A program made the translations under genes and the position numbers. Below are positions 17,711 through 26,935 of a stretch of DNA of 64,000 bases, one piece after another. The stretch is taken from positions 1 to 64,000 of the forward strand of contig NZ_JAGGKG010000002.1 of the NCBI RefSeq assembly GCF_017873435.1, read 5' to 3'. Each line of letters opens with the position of its first letter. Position 1 is the stretch's first letter. Source of the stretch: Paenibacillus turicensis. GTDB taxonomy: Bacteria; Bacillota; Bacilli; Paenibacillales; Paenibacillaceae. The notes below the pieces were generated by a model. That model saw only the letters and a list, made by a program, of their open reading frames with translations, was not told the origin of the DNA and did no database searches.

Positions 17711-18331
17711 TTACTCGCCAATAAATTTATTCGCTAATTTATAAACCTGGTTTACCTCTTTTGAGGATAGATCCCATTGCTGTAGCTCCTTTGATACTAA
17801 CTCTGGGTGTTTTTTACTTATATCTCTTAAAGCATTTCCGACCGACTTACGCATGTACAAACTTTCGTCTTCTCTATGAGCAGACAATAAATCTATGGCT
17901 ACTTGTGGATTTTCTTTGAAATAGGGACGTCCTGTCCATATTCTTAGTCCCTCGGAAACCGCTCTACGTGTATTCGCAACATCACTGGCAAGCCAGTCCT
18001 TTATAACAGGTAATGCTGTCTCATACCCAATGAGTCTACAATAAATATCAAAGGCTTTCGCTAAGATCTCTTGCACTCTCCAGTTCTCATGACGACTAAC
18101 CTCGTCTTTAAGGAAAGAAAAAGCGGGACTGTATTCAGTAGCCGCATATCCTAACAGATAAACACCAGCCTCTTGAACTTGGTAGTTACTTGACTTATAC
18201 AGTTCTAGCCCTGTCTTGTAGCAATCTTCTAAAGAATGCGCATGATAAAATTGCTCAGCTTCTTTTTCTATTAGCTTAAAGCTGACCTTTTCCGCCAATA
18301 ACTCCTCTAAATATAAAATATATTCGTTCAT
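17711..18331 (-). CDS. HEAT-like repeat protein, AlkD-type DNA alkylation repair family
   Basis: A 206-residue all-helical protein with HEAT-like repeats (YQVQEAGVYLLGYAA, ENWRVQEILAKAFDIYC, NTRRAVSEGLRIW, LYMRKSVGNALRDISKKHPELV). This pattern is that of AlkC/AlkD-type DNA glycosylases, which wrap around DNA and release alkylated bases. The conserved W-R-V-Q-E and R-K-S-VGNALRD segments fit, but I cannot confirm the catalytic Asp, so a non-enzymatic HEAT paralogue is possible. It stands alone, divergent from thyA. Confidence 0.7.
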   Translation of the reverse strand: MNEYILYLEELLAEKVSFKLIEKEAEQFYHAHSLEDCYKTGLELYKSSNYQVQEAGVYLLGYAATEYSPAFSFLKDEVSRHENWRVQEILAKAFDIYCRLIGYETALPVIKDWLASDVANTRRAVSEGLRIWTGRPYFKENPQVAIDLLSAHREDESLYMRKSVGNALRDISKKHPELVSKELQQWDLSSKEVNQVYKLANKFIGE

Positions 18332-18507
18332 TTTTCCGCCTCCATTTGTACAAGCGACTCTACATTTATTTTAGTCCAGTTTGTTATTTTATTACAGCTA
18401 AATAATTAGAAGACTTAACAAAGTCGTAATAAACAATTCTTAGAAAGCAAACTATTAAGAAGGACGAGGGGGTATCTAATAACTTTAAGACACGACCTAG
18501 CTACCGA

Positions 18508-18535
18508 TTGAAAAAAAAGGTCTGTTTGATATAAT
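18508..18535 (+). promoter_or_regulatory. Sigma-A promoter of thyA
   Basis: TTGAAA (18508-18513), a 16-bp spacer with a TG extension, and a perfect TATAAT (18530-18535). The expected start is about 30 nt upstream of the thyA ATG. Confidence 0.75.
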
Positions 18536-18571
18536 GAGTTAGATTATAAAAAGTTACGGGGTGCTTAAAAT

Positions 18572-19366
18572 ATGAAAGCCTATTTAGACTTATTACAGGA
18601 CGTATTAGATAACGGTGTTGCAAAGGAAGACCGTACAGGCACAGGGACAATATCTGTGTTTGGTAGACAGCTTCGCTTTGATCTTAGCAAAGGATTTCCA
18701 CTTGTGACGACGAAACGTATTCATTTAAAATCCGTAGTTCATGAATTGCTGTGGTTTTTAAAGGGTGAAACCAATATTGCTTATTTAAAAGAAAACGGTG
18801 TGCGTATTTGGGATGAATGGGCAGATGAAAATGGGGATTTAGGTCCAGTGTATGGCTCGCAATGGCGTGCATGGGAAAGTCCTAACGGTACAAAAATTGA
18901 TCAGATTTCAAAGGTGATTGAAGCGATCAAAACAAATCCAGATTCTCGACGTCATATTGTGAGCGCATGGAACGTAGCAGAGGTCGATAATATGAAGCTA
19001 CCTCCTTGTCATTTTGTGTTTCAATTTTATGTCGCAGGTGGCAAGCTATCCTGTATGTTAACGATGCGTTCCGTGGATACCTTCTTAGGCTTACCATTTA
19101 ATATCGCTAGCTATTCACTACTTACACATATGGTTGCACAGCAATGTGGCCTTGAAGTAGGCGAGTTTATTTGGTCTGGCGGGGATGTACACATTTATTC
19201 CAATCATATGGAGCAGGTGCATACGCAATTAGCACGGGAACCGTTTGAATTACCGAAACTAGTCATTAAGCGTAAGCCAGATTCTATTTTTGACTATACG
19301 TACGATGATTTTGAGTTCGTGGATTATGAGCATCATCCAACAATTAAAGGGATTGTGGCTGTTTAA
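18572..19366 (+). CDS. thyA: Thymidylate synthase
   Basis: 264 residues, the exact length of E. coli-type ThyA. It converts dUMP to dTMP using methylene-tetrahydrofolate. Seen in the sequence: [28 protein letters not shown], catalytic Cys146 in [11 protein letters not shown], the folate/dUMP loop [20 protein letters not shown], and the [10 protein letters not shown] segment. It sits ahead of folA, the enzyme that regenerates the folate it consumes, but a 206-bp palindromic repeat separates the two. Confidence 0.98.
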   Translation: MKAYLDLLQDVLDNGVAKEDRTGTGTISVFGRQLRFDLSKGFPLVTTKRIHLKSVVHELLWFLKGETNIAYLKENGVRIWDEWADENGDLGPVYGSQWRAWESPNGTKIDQISKVIEAIKTNPDSRRHIVSAWNVAEVDNMKLPPCHFVFQFYVAGGKLSCMLTMRSVDTFLGLPFNIASYSLLTHMVAQQCGLEVGEFIWSGGDVHIYSNHMEQVHTQLAREPFELPKLVIKRKPDSIFDYTYDDFEFVDYEHHPTIKGIVAV

Positions 19367-19370
19367 TTAA

Positions 19371-19576
19371 GGCTCTATTTATAAATCAGTACTTGACAAG
19401 GACTGAGGACAGAAGCTACGTTCCAGAGAGTTCTTACGATCGTTGTTAAAATCAGTTCTTATAATGGAAATAAAGTTTATTGTGAGAAACTGATTTTAAA
19501 GACGCTCTTCAGAATCTCTCTGTCTCTTCGCTAGTTTGAGGTGGCTGTCAAGCACTGATTTCCAGATTTAACAACC
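19371..19576 (-). repeat. MITE-like palindromic intergenic repeat, copy B (206 bp)
   Basis: An inverted copy of the element at 13327-13531. Its terminal inverted repeats are AAATCAGTACTTGACA (about 19383) and the complement TGTCAAGCACTGATTT (about 19547). Internal blocks shared with copy A on the opposite strand include CTCTGTCTCTTCGCTAGTTT and GTTGTTAAAATCA. It fills the gap between thyA and folA and has no coding frame. Confidence 0.8.
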
Positions 19577-19659
19577 TTAATTAATAGCTGAGGTATTGGA
19601 ATTTAATTGGAAATATCAGAAAATTTATATATCTTATTTTTTACAAGGAAGGTGATGGG

Positions 19660-20148
19660 ATGAGCTTAACACTCATTTGGGCGATGTCGCAAAATGGTGT
19701 GATCGGACGAGATAATGCTTTGCCGTGGCGACTACCTGCGGATTTAAAGTATTTTAAAGCGCAAACGATGGGCAAAAAGATGGTGATGGGTCGTAAAACA
19801 TGGGAGTCAATGGGGAGCAAGCCGCTTCCAGGACGTGAAAGCCTTGTTCTTACAAACGATACCTCTTATGTTGCTGAGGGTGCAACAGTTTTGCATCACA
19901 TTGACCAAGTATTAGCTTTAGCTAAAACTGAAGAGATCATGGTGATTGGTGGGGCTGGTTTATTTCAGCATTTAATTCCTTATGCGGACGTTTTGCTTGT
20001 GACGCTAATTAAGGAAGATGTACCTGGTGACGTTGTTTTTCCTGAAATCGATTGGAATCAATACAAGCTAGTGCAAGAAATCGCAGGTGTTCGTGACGAA
20101 AAAAACAACTATGATTATAGCTTTTTAACTTATCATCGTTTGTCGTAA
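19660..20148 (+). CDS. folA: Dihydrofolate reductase
   Basis: 162 residues, normal for bacterial DHFR. It reduces dihydrofolate to tetrahydrofolate with NADPH. Motifs: LIWAMSQNGVIGRDNALPWRLPADLKYFK (start, Met20-type loop and the acidic Asp of the active site), KKMVMGRKTWESM, and the NADPH-binding VIGGAGLFQ. AAGGAAGGTGATGGG gives a strong ribosome site. It follows thyA on the same strand; the intervening element may carry or block a promoter. Confidence 0.97.
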   Translation: MSLTLIWAMSQNGVIGRDNALPWRLPADLKYFKAQTMGKKMVMGRKTWESMGSKPLPGRESLVLTNDTSYVAEGATVLHHIDQVLALAKTEEIMVIGGAGLFQHLIPYADVLLVTLIKEDVPGDVVFPEIDWNQYKLVQEIAGVRDEKNNYDYSFLTYHRLS

Positions 20149-20276
20149 AAATCGTAATAGTGCAAATTATTATGTTAATTATCCATTAATAACGTTTCCC
20201 CCTGATGCTAACATCAAGATACGACTAGCACAACGTTGCTAACTTTTAAATGATGATGCGGATGGGGGAACTAAAA

Positions 20277-21764
20277 ATGTCAACACCAACAGGGTTTATG
20301 GAATATAAGCGTATACTTCCAAGTGACCGTAGCCCCTCTGAACGGGTACAGGACTGGGAGCAATTTCATAAATCAATGTCAGATGAAGAACTTAGACAGC
20401 AGGGGTCCCGTTGTATGGATTGCGGAACGCCTTATTGTCATATAGGCATAGATATGCACGGGGGAACAGCAGGTTGCCCACTTCACAATTTAATTCCTGA
20501 ATGGAATAATTTAGTTTATCGTGGACTTTGGCGTGATGCATTGGATCGATTGCACAAAACAAACAACTTTCCAGAGTTTACAGGGAGTGTCTGTCCTGCA
20601 CCATGTGAAGGCTCATGTACGGTAGGTTTAATCGGACAGCCGGTAACCATTAAAGCGATTGAGCATGCAATTGTAGATAAAGGCTTTGAGGAAGGCTGGA
20701 TTGTACCCGAAGTTCCGGTGCATCGTACAGGACATAAGGTTGCTGTCGTTGGTTCAGGACCGGCAGGTTTAGCTTGTGCTGCACAGCTTAATAAAGCAGG
20801 TCATCACGTTACGGTGTATGAGCGTGCAGATCGTATCGGGGGGTTGCTGACGTACGGGATTCCATCAATGAAGCTAGATAAGGGCGTCGTCCAGCGTCGT
20901 GTAGATTTGTTAGCTAGAGAAGGAATTACATTCATAACAAATACGGAAATCGGCAAGGACATTACAGCTCAGCAGTTAACGGAGCAATATGATGCTGTAG
21001 TACTCTGTGGGGGCGCGACTAAGCCACGGAAGTTTGAGATAGAAGGCAGTCATTTACAAGGTGTACATTATGCGATGCCTTACTTAAATGGTACAATTAA
21101 GAGCTTTTTAGACTCAGGGCTTGAGGATGGGAATTATATCTCAGCGAAGGACAAGGACGTCATCGTTATTGGTGGCGGAGATACTGGCTCAGATTGTGTA
21201 GCCACAGCTCTTCGTCATGGTTGTAAAAGTGTAACTCAATTTGGTACGCACGAAAAAGCACCACTAGAGCGAGATCAAACGAATAACCCTTGGCCACAAT
21301 TTCCTAATGTATACACACTAGATTATGCACATGAAGAGGCAAAGGCGATTTTTGGTGAAGATCCTCGCGAATTCTCGATCATGACAACCCGATTTGTTGG
21401 GGACGAAGAGGGAAATTTGAAGGAATTGCATACGGTGCAAATTAAACGTACTGTGGATGAGACAGGTCGCAAAATATATGCGCCAATCCCTGGCACAGAA
21501 AAGGTCTTTCCTGCACAAATGGCTCTGATTGCGATCGGATTTGATGGTCCTGAAAGCACCATGATTGATGAGCTTGAATTAGAGCAAGACCGTCGTGGCA
21601 ATGTAAAAGCACGTTATGGCAAGTATAAAACGAATCAAGATAAAGTATTTTCTGCAGGCGACATGCGTAGAGGGCAAAGCTTGGTCGTATGGGCGATTCA
21701 TGAAGGTCGTGAGGCAGCGCGCGAGGTAGACAAATTTTTGATGGGTTCATCATTGCTTCCATAA
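20277..21764 (+). CDS. gltD: Glutamate synthase small subunit / NADPH-dependent oxidoreductase
   Basis: 495 residues. The ATG at 20277 is chosen because GGGGGAA lies 6 nt upstream and the protein then starts MSTPTGFMEYKR, as usual for GltD. An N-terminal ferredoxin-like domain has Cys clusters CMDCGTPYC and CPAPCEGSC for 4Fe-4S centres. Then follow an FAD-binding GSGPAGLACAAQL and an NADPH-binding IGGGDTGSDC. It passes electrons from NADPH to the large GltB subunit, which is not in the window, so it may act with a distant gltB or with another partner. Confidence 0.92.
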   Translation: MSTPTGFMEYKRILPSDRSPSERVQDWEQFHKSMSDEELRQQGSRCMDCGTPYCHIGIDMHGGTAGCPLHNLIPEWNNLVYRGLWRDALDRLHKTNNFPEFTGSVCPAPCEGSCTVGLIGQPVTIKAIEHAIVDKGFEEGWIVPEVPVHRTGHKVAVVGSGPAGLACAAQLNKAGHHVTVYERADRIGGLLTYGIPSMKLDKGVVQRRVDLLAREGITFITNTEIGKDITAQQLTEQYDAVVLCGGATKPRKFEIEGSHLQGVHYAMPYLNGTIKSFLDSGLEDGNYISAKDKDVIVIGGGDTGSDCVATALRHGCKSVTQFGTHEKAPLERDQTNNPWPQFPNVYTLDYAHEEAKAIFGEDPREFSIMTTRFVGDEEGNLKELHTVQIKRTVDETGRKIYAPIPGTEKVFPAQMALIAIGFDGPESTMIDELELEQDRRGNVKARYGKYKTNQDKVFSAGDMRRGQSLVVWAIHEGREAAREVDKFLMGSSLLP

Positions 21765-21790
21765 TATGATATAATAGTGGTTAGCGGTTA

Positions 21791-21818
21791 AAGCTGCGCA
21801 TTGTGCGTAGCTTTTTTT
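21791..21818 (+). terminator. Rho-independent terminator after gltD
   Basis: AAGCTGCGCA (21791-21800), loop TTG, TGCGTAGCTT (21804-21813; one G-U pair) and a run of eight T. It separates gltD from topB. Confidence 0.85.
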
Positions 21819-21854
21819 TAGCGAATATATTAGATTTTAAGGGGCGCTATATCA

Positions 21855-24107
21855 ATGAAAACGCTCGTAATTGCCGAAAAACCGGATATGGGCAGAACAA
21901 TTGCTGCTGTTATTGAGCCAAAGGCGAAAAACAACAGATCCTATTTGGAGGGGGAGCGCTATATCATTACATGGGCCATTGGTCATTTACTAGGATTAGC
22001 AGAGCCGGATGCTTATGATGTGAAATATAAGAAATGGAATTTTATGGACTTACCTATTTTACCAGAGCAATTTAAAATTGTACCTAATCCTAAAACAAAG
22101 GATCAGCTTCAAATTATTAAGGAAGTAGCCAAGCGCTGTGATGCAGTTGTGAATGCATGTGATGCGGGGCGTGAAGGTCAATACATATTTGCACTCATCC
22201 AGCAGCAATTAAAGCTGAATCAGCCTGTGAAAAGATTATGGATTTCAGATTTGACTGCAGAAAGTATTTCTATGGGCTTTGATAAGCTGCATGATAGCTC
22301 TGAGTTTGAAAATCTAACTCAAGCAGCTAGAGCAAGAAGTGAAGCAGATTGGCTGATTGGTATGAATGCCTCACGTGCTTTTACGACGAAGCATCGAACA
22401 TTGCTGTCTGTAGGACGCGTACAGACGCCAGTGCTAGCATTAATTTATGATCGACAAAAGGAAATTGAAAGCTTTGATTCTCTTACATATTATGAGGTGA
22501 AAGCTAGCTTTAAGCAGGATGAACGACTTTATAGTGGAATGTGGCAAGGTGACCGTCTAACAGATAAGGATAAGGCTAATGGGATCGCGGACAAGGTCAG
22601 AGGGAAAGAGGGACGTATTACGTCCTACGAAGTAAAGGATACGAAGGAATATCCTTATAAGCTATATGATTTAACTTTATTACAGCGAGAGGCTAATGCG
22701 AAATACGGTTATTCTGCCAAAAAGACGTTAGACCTTGCCCAAGCCTTATATGAAAAACATAAGGTCATTAGTTATCCACGTACTAACTCCAACTATGTGA
22801 CAGAACAAAATATTGACGGCATGCACAAGGTGTTCCAGATGCTAAGAGCAACAAGCTATCAGGAGCTTGTAAATGGTGGCAATGCCAAGCTAGTGCATGT
22901 CAATAATAAAGCCGTATGTAATCCAACAAAGGTTGAGGATCACCATGCGATATTGCCTACACTTCGTAAGCCAGGTACGTTAAGCAAGGAGGAACAACAC
23001 ATTTATGATCTTGTGGTGAGACGGTTTTTGTCCCATTTTTATCCTCCTGCTACGTATAAACAGCATACCGTTTTAACAGAGGTGGAGAAGGAGACCTTTA
23101 AAACGAATGTGAAGGAGCTTCTTTCACTTGGCTGGAAGGTGTGTCAGGTTGCAGAGGACAAAACGGCGAAGCGCAGCAAGAAAAAGGACGAGGACGAAGA
23201 AAGCGAAGAGCTTGTGGACAAGCCTTTTTCTGTGGAACTAAATGCACCTGTAAATTGCGTGGAAGCAGAAGCGAAGGAAAAAGCGACGCAACCTCCAAAA
23301 TCATATACAGAGGGTACATTATTAAAAGCGATGGAAAGTGCAGGCAAGCAGCTTGAAAATGAGGAATTAAGAGATGCGATGAAGGAGGGGGGACTTGGAA
23401 CCCCTGCGACAAGAGCTGCAACGATTGAACGTTTAAAAAATGTAGGTTACATTATGATGCAAGGCAAGCGGATTACAGTAACCCAAAAGGGACGCACTGC
23501 GATTGAGCTTATTCGCCATGCGGGAGTAGAGCTACTAACATCACCTGAAATGACTGGCCAATGGGAACGAAGATTACACCAAATCTCTAAAGGCGAAGCG
23601 GCGAGAGAAAAGTTTATGGAAAATGTGAAGCGATTTACAGTGTCCATCATCGAAAAAGTGCGTGTACAACCAAAGGCAGATGCCGCTTTATTTGAATCAA
23701 AGGATGAGAAAACGGGAGATAAAGCTAAGAAGGCAGTAAAGAGTGAAAAAGTTGAAAAAGCTGTGAGAACTACAGCTTCAAAAAGTGTAAAAGAAACTAC
23801 AGATGCGAAAGCAAGCCTGCAACCTCTTGCTGACTGTCCAAGACAGGGATGTGGTGGGCAGTTGATCGAAGGAAAAAAAGGATACGGCTGCTTACATTAC
23901 AAGCAAGGCTGTAAGTTTGTTATCTGGAAGCAGTTTGAAGGTAAGCAGATTTCAGTTTCGATGCTACAGTCTTTAATCTCTAAAGGTCAAACACAATTGT
24001 TAACGTTTAAAGCAGGGACAGGAGATGCAGAGGGAGACTACAAAGCACGAATTGTGCTAAAGGATGTACAGACTGGTGAGCTTGCGGTAGAGCGTGCAGA
24101 GGATTAA
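21855..24107 (+). CDS. topB: DNA topoisomerase III
   Basis: A 750-residue type IA topoisomerase. The Toprim domain begins KTLVIAEKPDMGRTIAAV and carries the acidic NACDAGREGQ motif. The active-site Tyr is in VISYPRTNSNYV. Further hallmarks are DWLIGMNASRAFT and GRVQTPVLAL. A Lys/Glu-rich, low-complexity insert lies near residues 438-455 (RSKKKDEDEESEE). The C-terminus has a Lys-rich linker and a Cys-bearing zinc-ribbon-like segment (CPRQGCGG, CLHYKQGC). It removes negative supercoils and resolves replication or recombination intermediates. It is monocistronic, with terminators on both sides. Confidence 0.96.
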   Translation: MKTLVIAEKPDMGRTIAAVIEPKAKNNRSYLEGERYIITWAIGHLLGLAEPDAYDVKYKKWNFMDLPILPEQFKIVPNPKTKDQLQIIKEVAKRCDAVVNACDAGREGQYIFALIQQQLKLNQPVKRLWISDLTAESISMGFDKLHDSSEFENLTQAARARSEADWLIGMNASRAFTTKHRTLLSVGRVQTPVLALIYDRQKEIESFDSLTYYEVKASFKQDERLYSGMWQGDRLTDKDKANGIADKVRGKEGRITSYEVKDTKEYPYKLYDLTLLQREANAKYGYSAKKTLDLAQALYEKHKVISYPRTNSNYVTEQNIDGMHKVFQMLRATSYQELVNGGNAKLVHVNNKAVCNPTKVEDHHAILPTLRKPGTLSKEEQHIYDLVVRRFLSHFYPPATYKQHTVLTEVEKETFKTNVKELLSLGWKVCQVAEDKTAKRSKKKDEDEESEELVDKPFSVELNAPVNCVEAEAKEKATQPPKSYTEGTLLKAMESAGKQLENEELRDAMKEGGLGTPATRAATIERLKNVGYIMMQGKRITVTQKGRTAIELIRHAGVELLTSPEMTGQWERRLHQISKGEAAREKFMENVKRFTVSIIEKVRVQPKADAALFESKDEKTGDKAKKAVKSEKVEKAVRTTASKSVKETTDAKASLQPLADCPRQGCGGQLIEGKKGYGCLHYKQGCKFVIWKQFEGKQISVSMLQSLISKGQTQLLTFKAGTGDAEGDYKARIVLKDVQTGELAVERAED

Positions 24108-24113
24108 TAGATT

Positions 24114-24161
24114 AGCAAGTATAACGATATTTTTATAGTATTGTTATACTTGCTTTTTTTA
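24114..24161 (+). terminator. Rho-independent terminator after topB
   Basis: AGCAAGTATAAC (24114-24125) and GTTATACTTGCT (24143-24154) pair perfectly, followed by a T run. A tiny frame after GAGGTGG (about 24170-24203) is too short to call a gene. Confidence 0.9.
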
Positions 24162-24198
24162 AACAAAAGAGGTGGTTTTTATTGAATACTGTTGTCAT

Positions 24199-24522
24199 TT
24201 AGTTGAATATATTTGAAGAAATTTCACCATTAGAGTAGTAACGAATTGCTTTTCCTTTTTCTTGGGCATACTTAATCTCTCTTTTTGTGCTACTTCCAAT
24301 GTAACCATTCACATCAATCACAAATATTTCATCAGAAATATCGATTTTTCTAAAATGGAGATTTCCAAGTAGTTCGGCTTGTTTATCAGTTATTTCAAAC
24401 CCTTCACTTTGCTCAAAGAAAGCGAGGCTGATTACAATATTTCCTTGAAGTGTAAGGAATGCATTAGCCTGTTCGAATTGTTCCTTGAACTTTGTAGAGC
24501 CACATAAAGTTATTATTTTCAT
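24199..24522 (-). CDS. Small nucleoside 2-deoxyribosyltransferase-like protein
   Basis: 107 residues from the third of three in-line ATG codons, preferred because AGAGG lies 8 nt upstream. The fold is suggested by MKIITLCGSTKFKEQFEQAN at the start, FVIDVNGYIGSSTKREIKYA in the middle and a KGKAIRYYS end. This resembles the nucleoside 2-deoxyribosyltransferase superfamily, in which GSSTKREI-type loops bind nucleotides. It could hydrolyse or transfer an N-glycosidic bond of a nucleotide, or only bind one. It lies 24 nt from the WYL-regulator gene on the same strand and may be co-transcribed with it. Confidence 0.6.
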   Translation of the reverse strand: MKIITLCGSTKFKEQFEQANAFLTLQGNIVISLAFFEQSEGFEITDKQAELLGNLHFRKIDISDEIFVIDVNGYIGSSTKREIKYAQEKGKAIRYYSNGEISSNIFN

Positions 24523-24546
24523 CATCATGTCCTCTTCTAAATTTCG

Positions 24547-25368
24547 TTAATGTTTTCCTTCCTTATCTAGGACTCCGTACCGCTCAAGCGCCTTCGTTGC
24601 AGCCTCAAGCAGCCGCTTTTTGAGATAATCTCCTTCTAGCACCCTTACCCGCTGTCCTAAAAAACGGATTCGGGACAACACAAATTCTTCTTCATTACTT
24701 GCATATTGGATTTCAATGGTATAGGTATGCACTTCTTCATCGTAATGCACCTTTTTTTCAAAATAAGAGAAAGCGTATAAAATTCTAGATAGTTCACCAT
24801 TAAACATAGGATTAATTAAGATTTTTGCTTTAGTTTTATGCTTCTGAATGAACTGTTCTACATGATTCAAAATGCGGTTCAAGTCCTCAACCTCAACTTC
24901 CTGCGAGGTTAAATTTACAATTTTGTCCAAGCGTGTGGACATTAATCTACGATTTTTCATATGAAACCATAATAAAAACCATTGTCTTTTTACCATTGAA
25001 AATTCAAGCTTATAAGGGATACCGCTAATCTCCTCATGAATTCCCCCACGTTTAATTTCGTAAGATAACTTCATTCCTTGTTGATCCATAATCATTTTTC
25101 GTAGCGGGCGGAGAAGAGGATGATAAATCTCCCGTTCCTTACTTTGACCCTTTTGCATGAGATGAGTAGAGAGCTCCATTTGTTTATCGTTAGCTAATAT
25201 AGTAGTTAATTTCTCTAAAGTAGCGTTATCAAAAGCACTTTTTGCCGCAGGATGAGCTAACATCATTTTTAACCAAGCTCGTTCCTGCGTAGTGACAATA
25301 AAAATACCAGATGAGTCTAGACTGTTCATGAGCTGGTAATTAAATACTTTTTCAAATGGATTCATCAT
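24547..25368 (-). CDS. WYL-domain regulator, first of two near the RNA-repair genes
   Basis: A 273-residue protein with a WYL-type core at about 100-165 (KLSYEIKRGGIHEEISGIPYKLEFSMVKRQWFLLWFH; the diagnostic beta-strands include RQWFLLWFH in place of the usual WYL triad) and a C-terminal WCX-like extension (VLSRIRFLGQRVRVLEGDYLKKRLLE). The N-terminal 90 residues are helical; I cannot show a canonical helix-turn-helix there. WYL domains bind nucleic-acid ligands and tune transcription. It is divergent from hen1, sharing a 298-nt spacer that also holds a palindromic repeat, and probably belongs to RNA-repair control. Confidence 0.75.
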   Translation of the reverse strand: MMNPFEKVFNYQLMNSLDSSGIFIVTTQERAWLKMMLAHPAAKSAFDNATLEKLTTILANDKQMELSTHLMQKGQSKEREIYHPLLRPLRKMIMDQQGMKLSYEIKRGGIHEEISGIPYKLEFSMVKRQWFLLWFHMKNRRLMSTRLDKIVNLTSQEVEVEDLNRILNHVEQFIQKHKTKAKILINPMFNGELSRILYAFSYFEKKVHYDEEVHTYTIEIQYASNEEEFVLSRIRFLGQRVRVLEGDYLKKRLLEAATKALERYGVLDKEGKH

Positions 25369-25404
25369 TGTTTTTAGTTCCTTCGGTAGATATTGGTGTA
25401 TATT

Positions 25405-25525
25405 GGCTCAAAACCAAAATTAGTGGTTGCTAACTTTAGGGGGAAAGCAGCTGCGGTGAAGAGGGTGGCTTTGACCCCTTCGCTATTTTTGCCTCCTCTC
25501 AACCACTAATTTCTAAGTTGAGTCC
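25405..25525. repeat. MITE-like palindromic intergenic repeat, copy C (121 bp, short form)
   Basis: The arms AAATTAGTGGTTG (about 25418) and CAACCACTAATTT (about 25500) form a perfect terminal inverted repeat, with GGCTC at the left edge and GAGTCC at the right. The reverse complement shares TAGCGAAG with copies A and B and has the same arms, but the middle is shorter. It lies between the WYL gene and the hen1 promoter region. Confidence 0.65.
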
Positions 25526-25586
25526 GTATTTCCTTATTGTAGCTCAATTGGGGAAATCGTGCATACGCATTTTAAAGAAATAGCTT

Positions 25587-25622
25587 TTGTAATACTTTTG
25601 CCATGTTCAGGGTTGGGAATTT
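25587..25622 (+). promoter_or_regulatory. Conserved 36-bp element upstream of hen1-pnkp
   Basis: The block from 25587 to 25622 (TTGTAATACTTTTGCC at its left, TGGGAATTT at its right) is the same as 32330-32365 ahead of rlaP except within four bases in the middle (25610-25613). It begins about 80 nt before the hen1 ATG. No sigma-A -35 box with good spacing is visible, but a -10-like TACATA lies at 25636-25641. It is best explained as an activator operator for a shared regulon; a WYL regulator is the natural candidate. Confidence 0.75.
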
Positions 25623-25666
25623 AATGCAAAATAAGTACATAAGAAATGAGTTGGGAGCGAAAGAAC

Positions 25667-26932
25667 ATGGCAATTTTACAATTAAAATCAACTAATCCTG
25701 CATTCAGCTTTTTAATAAGAAAAAATCCACAATCAGGGATGCAGGTTCGTGCAGTTCGTAAAGGGCTAGCCTATGGCTGGTACAGTGATGAAGCAACCTA
25801 CAATGTTTATTTTCGAGATGCGGATAATGAGGTTTCCTTTAAGCAGCACCAGCAAGAGGAATTTGAATATTTAAACGTATCCAGATACAACACGCCGCTA
25901 TTTCCGCTTAATGCGTTTCATGAGTTTTTCTCTGCACCAACCAAAGCACAACATGAGCAAGATCAAGCAGGCTATACACATACGTTATGTATTAATCTAA
26001 TTCATATTGAGCTACCTAAATATGTTATATTTTTTGAGCAACATATTACAGATGTTCAGTTCAAAATGGAGCATAAGGCGCATAAAAGCTATTCCTTAAC
26101 ACTAACGTCTCAAACTAGTTTATATGAGCTTCTCCATACTGCCAATGTACTTTGTCTATTTTTAGCAATGTTTGGTAATGAACATTTGGATGTGACGGAC
26201 AGTATTTTAGATAAATATATTAAAAGTATTGGGATTATCGATGCTCCATTTTATATTCGTAGTTTATTTGTTCGTAATTTCTTAAATGGAAAAAATAGAT
26301 TCCAAAAATATAAAGCAGTATTGGAGCAAACGAAATGGTACAACATTGATTTTGCTTATGGGGGTACTGCGCAACAACGCCGTAACTTCATTAGAGAACA
26401 CTTACCTTTTAACAAGTCAATACTTGATGTTGGATGTGGAGAAGGCTTTTATGCGATTCCTTTTGCGGGAAAAATTGAAGACAGCTATTATGCGATTGAT
26501 ATCGACGAAACTTGTATCGAAACCGTAGCCCGTAAGGCAGAAAATAAAAATATAGATAATATAGCAACTTTCAGCTCATTAGATCAGTTTTTAGCGCAAT
26601 ATAACGGAGAGTTATGTGATGTGATTTTGACTGAGGTCATTGAGCATATGACGATGGAGCAAGCGACAGAGCTGATTATTCAATTATGTATTCATGTTAA
26701 ATTTGAACAATTGATTATCACAACGCCGAATGCGGATTTTAACCCCTATTATGGGCTTACTGAGTTTAGACATGAGGATCACAAGTGGGAAATGGGGCAA
26801 GCGCAGTTTAAAGATTGGATACAAGAGTTACTGGGGCAGCTTGGATTCTTTTATGAGTATATTGAGATCGGTGATGCGGTAAATGGAATTCATACAACTC
26901 AAGGCGTCATTGTAAAAGGGAAGGAGGAGTAA
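25667..26932 (+). CDS. hen1: Hen1: RNA 3'-terminal ribose 2'-O-methyltransferase
   Basis: 421 residues from the ATG at 25667, preferred because GGGAG lies upstream and the family starts with a short strand (MAILQLKSTNP). The N-terminal half is the bacterial Hen1 domain that contacts Pnkp. The C-terminal half is the methyltransferase, with SAM motif LDVGCGEGFYAIP (about 252) and the Mn-binding set E322, E325, H326 (TEVIEHM) plus a His in the RHEDHKWE segment near 367-371. In known systems Hen1 methylates the 2'-OH at a cut RNA end before Pnkp seals it, making the repaired RNA resistant to re-cleavage by the same ribotoxin. The stop is 3 nt before pnkp. Confidence 0.95.
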   Translation: MAILQLKSTNPAFSFLIRKNPQSGMQVRAVRKGLAYGWYSDEATYNVYFRDADNEVSFKQHQQEEFEYLNVSRYNTPLFPLNAFHEFFSAPTKAQHEQDQAGYTHTLCINLIHIELPKYVIFFEQHITDVQFKMEHKAHKSYSLTLTSQTSLYELLHTANVLCLFLAMFGNEHLDVTDSILDKYIKSIGIIDAPFYIRSLFVRNFLNGKNRFQKYKAVLEQTKWYNIDFAYGGTAQQRRNFIREHLPFNKSILDVGCGEGFYAIPFAGKIEDSYYAIDIDETCIETVARKAENKNIDNIATFSSLDQFLAQYNGELCDVILTEVIEHMTMEQATELIIQLCIHVKFEQLIITTPNADFNPYYGLTEFRHEDHKWEMGQAQFKDWIQELLGQLGFFYEYIEIGDAVNGIHTTQGVIVKGKEE

Positions 26933-26935
26933 ATA

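Noticed and set aside
23098..23421. Several overlapping frames inside topB
   Set aside because: They arise opposite or out of frame with the Lys/Glu-rich segment of topB; no independent signals.
24170..24203. Tiny frame after GAGGTGG downstream of topB
   Set aside because: Only about six codons from a TTG; no homologue can be judged and it may be chance.
25587..25622. Sigma-54 promoter for hen1-pnkp (by analogy with rtcBA)
   Set aside because: No GG-N10-GC (-24/-12) pattern fits on either strand of the conserved element.
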